Shown one piece after another: positions 55,001 through 64,000 of a stretch of DNA of 64,000 bases (position 1 is its first letter; the number at the start of each line of letters is the position of its first letter). Source of the stretch: Oryzias latipes (lineage: Eukaryota; Chordata; Actinopteri; Beloniformes; Adrianichthyidae); NCBI RefSeq assembly GCF_002234675.1, contig NC_019873.2, positions 12,220,735 to 12,284,734 of the forward strand. The letters are read 5' to 3'. The translations under genes were made by a program, and so were the position numbers. The notes below the pieces were generated by a model. The model made no database searches. It saw nothing but the letters and a program-made list of their open reading frames with translations, and had not been told where the DNA came from.

Positions 55001-57189
55001 TTTGAGGGTTTTGGTCATTTCTGTCTTTTAATGCTCTTTAATGCTCTCTGCACGGTGATGCAGTGGTTAACACTCTTGCCTCATAGCAAGAAGGCCCTCG
55101 GTTCAAGTCCCATGGGGGACCTGAACCAGAACACCAATGGAGGGACCTTTCTGTGTGGAGTTTGCATGTTCTCCCCGTGCATGCGTGGATGTTTCTCTGG
55201 GGTCTCTGGCTTCCTCCCACCATCCAAAAACATGCTTCATAGGTCAATTGGCAACTCTAAATTGTCTATAAGTGTGAGATGAATGGATGTGTGATATGTG
55301 GCCCTGGGACAGACTGGCGACCTGTCCAGGTTGTCCCCTGCCTTTGCCCACAAGTGGCCAGGATAGGCTCCAGCAGCCCCGTGACCCCAAAAGGGACAAA
55401 ACGGAAGGAGAATATGATGAATGGAATGCTCTTTTATTTTGTTTTTGTTCTCATCAGTGAAATTAGATTTTTTTCATTTCAAACAACAAAGTTTACAGGG
55501 GGTCTGACTGCGGGTTTGCCTGGGGATAGATGCTCTCATTTGCAGCAGGAAGCGCTGAAGCATCTGTATACTGAGGAATGAGAAGGCTTTACCTGACATC
55601 CATGACCTCAAATCCTCATAGGACTTCCTTCTGCTGCTCTCCTGAAGTTCTGCTGTTTGTGTCTGAAGGATGGAGATCCTGACACGCAAAAAATGAGGAA
55701 CGTCAACTGAACTGAAAACCCTCACTCAAAGTCCAACCCACAGCAGAAGTGTGGACTGAGGTTTGACCCACCTGTCTCTGAGCTGAGCGGCTCGAGTCTC
55801 ACAGACGGTCAGAGAGTGAGCGTGGGTCGCTGCTGCCGCCACTCTTCGGCGTGCTGCCCTGGCTTCACCTTCCCTCCTCTTCAGCTCCTGGATGGTGTTG
55901 TCGTACTCCGCCTTTATGATCAGCAGGACTCTTCTGCAGGCTAAGGCTCGATCAATCACCTGCCAGAAAGAAGTGAGACGAGAAGCTAAGGAAAAGGGGA
56001 AAAGACCAACAAGGTGGAACTAAACAGCTGAAAATCTGTGAAAGTCCATCTCCAACTACATTTTGATCTATTTTTAAAGGGTTTCCAGTGGTCATTTAGT
56101 TATGATAATGCTGTTTTTAGCCTAAATTAAAAAGCCTGTGTCATTTTTTAAATACAGTTTCTGCAGAGAGTGAGGAATTCAATAGAAATTATCTGAGTTT
56201 TGTGACCGGGACTGTTGGCACCATCATCCCATTGTTTACACTCTCTCCTGCTAGCTTACAGCCCCTCATAACCCCAACCTAACATTAGTGGTGAAACAAA
56301 AATGGAGAACAATATCGAAGCTATCCAGCCGTACAGATTTTAGCCAGATTCCAGCTCAGACGAAGAAAAGGAAGAATTTGTCTGCAAGTGGATGCATCAG
56401 AATGGAGTGGAGCAGAGAGACTTTGGCCCCCCCATTTTGGTTGCTGCGTCACAACTGGAAGCTTTTTCAAACCGCAGGTTTTGATCTTCTCCTGATTCAT
56501 CACAAATTGAATAAAGAAATAATCAAATGTAATCTTAAATTCTTTTAAAGATTTTCTCTATCCTGAGAAAAATGCTGCAACAACAAGTTAAAAACACCCA
56601 AACCATAATTTTCATTGGGGTAGGTCTTTTAACAACATGAAACCAAAAAGAAGACAATCGTTGGGTCATTTTTGTTATTTTATTTTGAGTTTATTCCATC
56701 TAAAACTTCTTAAATAAATACATTTTACCCTTGATTTTCCGTTTTTTTATGTCAAACATTTAGACTTTTGAGATTTTAGAAAGATTTTTAGGAAAAAATT
56801 AACTATTTATCTATTGTATGTGTATGTCAAATGAGGTATGTGAACAAAAGGTTGTCAAAATTTCCAAACTAAAAGAAAAACAATGTTTTGTTGTACTTAT
56901 TTAGATCTATATTAAGATTTCCTCTTTCAACAAATATAACTGTATTGATCATTTAATACTGGTTTGTTGCTGTTTAATTGTTCATGGGGAGAATATGAAT
57001 CAAATGCAATAATACAAAGGTTTGTTGAAATACCTTGCAGAAAACGGTGCGGTAGACCAAGTAACGTAGCTCGTCGGGGCCCTCTGCTGGACACCCCAGG
57101 TACTGTTTCTCACGGTCAATAAAGTCATACAGAGATGCTAAAAGCAGCTTGTCGTCCTCGCACGGAACACTAATAACTGTAGATTTCAT
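52089..57189 (-). CDS. clhc1: Clathrin heavy chain linker domain-containing protein 1 (CLHC1), 9 coding exons
   Basis: Minus-strand exons 57189-57034, 55959-55772, 55678-55593, 54831-54642, 54269-54148, 54029-53951, 53886-53780, 53704-53533 and 52329-52089 sum to 1341 nt, 446 codons plus stop. Every junction is GT/AG and every phase matches. Exon 1 has KQYLGCPAEGPDELRYLVYR. Exons 2-4 are charged coiled coil (NTIQELKRREGEARAARRRV; RLEAELQEAQRRRDRLRADN). Exons 7-9 hold the clathrin-linker-like part (SGQYKDAALHAARSPGGILR; PPLLFFQALLVTAAAGHRMS; SLQGVRCALQHGRLQLVVHA). Human CLHC1 is 586 residues, so this product is shorter. Molecular role is poorly known. Divergent to RPS27A, as in human. The start codon is the first in-frame ATG of exon 1. 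Confidence 0.88.
52671..53377 (+). mobile_element. Unclassified dispersed element, copy 1 (CLHC1 intron)
   Basis: Shares TTTACACTCTCTCCTGCTAG, a SNIGAIQTYSFDQDSSSD-like reading, TTTGTCTGCAAGTGGATGCA and the terminal ATTTTCATTGGAATGGTTCT with 56040-56635. About 250 bp between 53066 and 53310 are extra here and end in a LINE-like AATCAATAAAGTATCTTTGT tail, so a LINE tail has inserted inside it. Confidence 0.55.
53250..53320 (+). mobile_element. LINE-type 3' tail nested in the previous element
   Basis: AATCAATAAAGTATCTTTGT then CTTTTATCTTATCTTTATC is the same kind of tail as the inverted one at 51828-51905. Confidence 0.45.
54384..54424. repeat. Perfect 15-bp inverted repeat in a CLHC1 intron
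   Basis: TTTACTTCAAATCAA, 11-nt loop, TTGATTTGAAGTAAA; located between coding exons 4 and 5. Confidence 0.85.
55044..55425 (+). mobile_element. tRNA-derived SINE
   Basis: The head has a pol III A box (TGATGCAGTGG, 55056-55066) and B box (GGTTCAAGTCC, 55100-55110) about 34 nt apart. The body has GTGTGGAGTTTGCATGTTCT, GGCTTCCTCCCACCATCC, AACTCTAAATTG, GACTGGCGACCTGTCCAGG and GGATAGGCTCCAGCAGCCCC, a very common fish SINE body. It ends near AATGATGAATGG-type sequence. Sense to RPS27A, antisense to CLHC1. Confidence 0.8.
56040..56635 (+). mobile_element. Unclassified dispersed element, copy 2 (CLHC1 intron)
   Basis: Possible weak TIRs: AAAGTCCATCTCCAACTACA at the left and, inverted, AAAGACCTACCCCAATGAAA at the right. 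Inside, a broken reading frame starts MENNIEAIQPY and includes PDSSSDEEKEEFVCKWMHQN, resembling the start of P2X7-like/transposon-associated proteins in fish. Stops show it is inactive. Related to 52671-53377. Confidence 0.5.
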
Positions 57190-57527
57190 TTTTCCTTTTT
57201 TCTTGATAAACTTTGTAATTGTCTGGACATGTTAAGATTCTATAACTTTTACACGAGCTGACAGCCTTTCTTCTGAAAGCCAAAAGACAAATACTTGCAT
57301 CACCATGGTTACGCTTTATGTTGATTTGTTAACTCATTCACTCCTTCTCTGTTAACGCTCCGAAATTTTAGTTACTATTGCAGTTCAATAGATAAAAAAC
57401 ATAGGGAATAGTAATTTTGCAGGACTTCACATTTTATGTTTGAAATATATTTCTGATCAGGCTTCATGACAGACACCTAATCCGTGCAAACGCCTCCCGA
57501 AAACCCCGTAGCTCGCTGGCGGAGGTC
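57190..57527. promoter_or_regulatory. Divergent CLHC1/RPS27A promoter region
   Basis: About 340 bp separates the CLHC1 start codon (minus) from the RPS27A leader (plus), so both promoters must lie here or overlap the leaders. No TATA box is obvious; bases 57480-57530 are GC-rich. Confidence 0.6.
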
Positions 57528-57688
57528 CTCTTCTCGTGATCCGCCATCAGGAACGCGCCTGTGGTAAGGCTAGCTCCGACTTTTGTCGGTTTTCCCTCAC
57601 TAAAGCTAACTTTTTATGTCATAAATTCATGTCGATTCGAGACTAAAAATGTCATTCTATTTTATGGTCAGGTGGATTGAACGCCAGG

Positions 57689-61215
<3,527 letters not shown>

Positions 61216-61234
61216 ACAGGGAGGGGGCGGAGCC

Positions 61235-61240
61235 AATAAA
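61235..61240 (+). terminator. Polyadenylation signal of RPS27A
   Basis: AATAAA, 20 bp after the stop codon. Confidence 0.85.
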
Positions 61241-61884
61241 GATGAAAACTTTGACTTAGATCTGTCTGTCTGTTTAATGAAGCTACAAACATCTTTATAC
61301 TTTTGTTGTTTTGTTAAAGTATTTACACAGGACTCCTCAGAAGTAAATCTCAACAACCTCAATAGAAGTGTTGAGAGAACAGTAACGGGTGATTTCTAAA
61401 TTACGCCAACAGCAGCACTCCAGGTAGAAATGACAAATGCCCCATGACCTGCAAAGGTTACAGCTGGGCATAAATGACTGGAATACTTTGAAAGGGAGTG
61501 ATCCAAATGATCCAACCAAAGTGATGTTTAGGAAGAATCGGAACAGGAGCGTGACAAGTTTTGGGTGGGAAGGTGAAACAAAAGAACAGATGTTTTTGGT
61601 CAAACTGTGCCATTGGCACCAATTCATATTCCATGGTTATCTCAAGACAATAGGGTGGATTTTTCTATATTAAAAATTTGTCAAATTGTATAATGCTCGT
61701 TTGATTCAAGCATACATATCTGAACATTATGTATCTTGGGTTAAAGGGAGAGACGGGCAGCCTCTGTTGTCCCTGAATTCAAAGTAGATATACAATAAAT
61801 AATTAATATAACAATATACATTGCAGAAATAATTGGCTATATTTCTGAATTGGATTGAGAATGTTAGACCACTGAAGTCTTCAA
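61241..61884. other. No gene seen
   Basis: Downstream flank of RPS27A. A frame at 61437-61673 reads MPHDLQRLQLGINDWNTLKG without a domain I can identify. Confidence 0.5.
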
Positions 61885-62078
61885 CCCTTGTGCTAAATTA
61901 GATGACCCCACCCTTACATTGACGTGTTCTCCCTACCATGACAAAGGTGGAAAGATTTCATGTAATCCATGGAAACAGTGAAGATCACAAATCATTGAAG
62001 AAAAAAGGTTCAGAGCACTGTCTAGTGGGTCTAGATGACCCAAATCCCAATGTTAAAGTGCCTAGGATGGCACAAGGG
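61885..62078. mobile_element. TTAA-type MITE, copy 3, with TCAA flanks
   Basis: Opposite orientation to the copies at 34866 and 40909. Ends CCCTTGTGCTAAATTAGATG and GGATGGCACAAGGG. Both flanks read TCAA rather than TTAA. Confidence 0.85.
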
Positions 62079-63338
62079 TCAATATGCTCCGATTCAAGTT
62101 AAGAACGATCACTGTGGCGGTTTTATTAATGTAAAAAATGTTATTTGAACTACTCAGGTGCATGAAACACGTTTGTGGGCACCTGCTCATGTGGAACTAA
62201 CAGGAAATTAATCTGCAGACAAAAACGCTAAAATAGCTTCAGAGGAAAATATTGATGTATGCGTAACGCTAAGTAAAGTGGATTTTAAAAGGTCTTATCA
62301 AAGAAATTAAATCAATAACAGCAAAAACAGTGGGAGGACAGGAAGGTAGTTATTTGGAATCTAGAATTCAGTGGGGAATATATGTGTATGGGGAGGAACA
62401 GTTTGGAAGACAAAATATCTAGAATCAGATTTGGCCATACATGTCTCAAGAAGCAGTTTGTCCTGATCAGTAAACACACAAGTGGGACTTTAGTGGTGTT
62501 GATAAATCTTTAGAACCTGCAGTGTGATAAGTGGCCATTTTTAGAGAAAATTTACAAACAATCCAGATAAAATATGAATAAATACGTTTTATAGAGCTCA
62601 GGATGGTGTCTAGTATGCAATCTGTAGCATAGGATGTAGTGTAGTAGCCTGTTCTACACTCCAGGCCAGGTGGTGGCGGTATATGCAGCAACCGCCAAAA
62701 CCGCTACAAAGAAAAAGAAGAGAAGCCCCGCCCCCTCTCATCTGGCTTTGCTGTCACAGAAAGCGTAGAACTGGAATCAATAAGCGACTTTCGAGGGTGA
62801 ATTCCCCTTATTTTTTAAATTAGAACTCCAGCAAACCCAGGTTCAAAGGTCTGAGGGACAGAGCCAGCACGGAGGTTGAGGGGGATTAGAACCTGCTGCC
62901 ACCATCTTGGCGAGCGTCTTCTTCACTGAAGAAGGTATGGCGGGAAGTGGAATTAGTGAGCTATGTAGGCTAGAATCGCTACGCTAGCTTGTTGCGTACA
63001 CAAACATAGACGCCATGTTGGATAGGGCCAGAGCCCTGTTCACACACTGGATTTTTGCAGAGACTTCTGGAAAATTGTTGGGGACTAGATTTTGGAACTG
63101 TTGTCGTACAGCACTACACCGAATGAGACATGGCTTAGCAGAAACAGTAAAATTACCATAAAATGCTTAATATTAGTCCGATTTTAAAAAGAAAAAAAAT
63201 ATGGTCACAGAATAAGACATAGGTCGTGGTATCATTGTTTTTGTTCAAATGATGAACAACACTTCTGTAATAAATAAACACCTTATTATAGGAAACACAG
63301 ATAAATGGTTGTGATTTTACACAAAGTCAGGCTAAGAT
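62079..63338. other. No gene seen
   Basis: AT-rich sequence; 62640-63000 has GC-rich patches (GGTGGTGGCGG, CCCCGCCCCCTC) that look repeat-derived but could not be classified. Confidence 0.5.
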
Positions 63339-63530
63339 TTACCCAAACATCCTTGTCCGTGTTTCAAGACATGGGCGGACATCGCCGCAGACCCCTTGTG
63401 ACCTCTGTGCATGGTCCGGTCCCCGCCCAGGGCAGTACAGCCCCCCACTCAGTCTCGTCCTCACACAGTTCACGCTCATGACAGAGAAGGTCTTCTCGCA
63501 CAAGTAAGTCGAGCCAAACGAGGTCAGCAA
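63339..63530 (-). pseudogene. hAT-type transposase C-terminal fragment (GTF2IRD2/FAM200-like)
   Basis: The minus strand reads ELLTSFGSTYLCEKTFSVMS then VNCVRTRLSGG. FGSTY.CE.TFS.M..VK...R..L is the C-terminal hAT dimerisation signature found in GTF2IRD2/FAM200-like proteins. The sequence departs from the family after that and no upstream transposase is present. Confidence 0.65.
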
Positions 63531-63553
63531 TTCTATGGCAAATCTTTCTTTAG

Positions 63554-63748
63554 CCCTTGTGCTATCTTAGGTGACCCCACCCTTACTTTGACGTGTTCTC
63601 CCTACCATGATAAAGGTGGAAAGATTTCATGTAATCCATGGACACCAGTGAAGATCACAAATCATTGAAGAAAAAGGGTTCAGAGCACTGTCTAGTGGGT
63701 CTAGATGACCCAATTCCCAACGTTAAAGTGCCTAGGATAGCACAAGGG
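63554..63748. mobile_element. TTAA-type MITE, copy 4
   Basis: CCCTTGTGCTATCTTAGGTG at the left and CTAGGATAGCACAAGGG at the right, same orientation as copy 3. Flanks are TTAG and TTAC, a degenerate TTA-type target. Confidence 0.85.
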
Positions 63749-64000
63749 TTACACCTGCTTTTATCCAGCTGGCGGTAAAAGCTGACAAAAAGTTGTGCAA
63801 TTGTAACACAGAAGTAAACAGACATCTGGCCCCATCCAATATGGCCTCCAGCAACAGGCTTGTGTAGCGGCTCTATCCTCTAAAGCTCACTGGGTGGGAT
63901 TGTGGGCCAGACATTCTGACATGAGCTTCAGCATGGCCTGGTATTTACTATAAAGCTTTTCACAGGTCTGTTATTTCTTAAAAATTGAAGGAGTCCAGCT
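63749..64000. other. No feature seen
   Basis: The last ~250 bases show no gene or recognisable repeat. Confidence 0.5.

Noticed and set aside
55056-55110. Possible tRNA gene (A and B boxes)
   Set aside because: No cloverleaf with matched acceptor stem is visible and the sequence continues into a standard SINE body.

Overview
The window looks like a teleost fish chromosome, probably a percomorph; a medaka-like species is possible but the sequence alone does not prove it. The grounds are spliced genes with GT/AG introns, AT-rich intergenic DNA, and a fish-type repeat load: Tc1, PIF/Harbinger, hAT, TTAA-target MITEs, non-LTR fragments, tRNA-derived SINEs and a Ty3/gypsy element. Nothing is prokaryotic: no operons, no ribosome binding sites and no CRISPR array.

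Three recognisable host genes have complete exon chains whose phases all agree. A FAM161A-like ciliary/centrosomal protein gene lies at 9505-13443 (+, 4 coding exons, 438 codons). CLHC1 lies at 57189-52089 (-, 9 coding exons, 446 codons). RPS27A, the ubiquitin-eS31 fusion, has its coding sequence at 57689-61215 (+, 5 coding exons, 156 codons). CLHC1 and RPS27A are divergent, with about 340 bp between the CLHC1 start codon and the RPS27A leader, as at the human 2p16 locus.

Between FAM161A and CLHC1 lies the most unusual part, a small tandem family of unrecognised secreted or type I membrane proteins. Copy 1 (14482-16811) has signal peptide, glycosylated ectodomain, membrane segment and a tail cut off by an in-frame stop. 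Copy 2 (35656-38210) shares exons 1-3 but continues into different 3' exons that lack a membrane segment. A third copy survives only as a 3' remnant (30091-30541). Because copies 1 and 2 are close paralogues, each serves as the empty site for transposons in the other. This gives exact target-site duplications for a 1.6-kb foldback-type element in the leader of copy 2 (34001-35604) and for a 116-bp hairpin MITE in its intron 1 (36774-36889).

Mobile elements by position: non-LTR 3' end (1-268); TIR element (822-1244); rearranged non-LTR fragment (6729-7464); very young Ty3/gypsy element with 762/766-bp LTRs and a tRNA-His-type primer site (17033-24877), inserted just 3' of copy 1; hAT-like MITE (25076-25566); Harbinger derivative (26378-27065) abutting a second MITE (27069-27530); a decayed minisatellite with nested SINE and LINE pieces (27640-29080); hAT transposase fragments (32635-33066 and 63339-63530); Tc1 element with long TIRs (42286-43854); four copies of a ~200-bp TTAA-type MITE; a tRNA-derived SINE in a CLHC1 intron; and a Harbinger derivative with a Myb/SANT relic in an RPS27A intron (58157-59248). 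The remaining stretches show no gene I can support.
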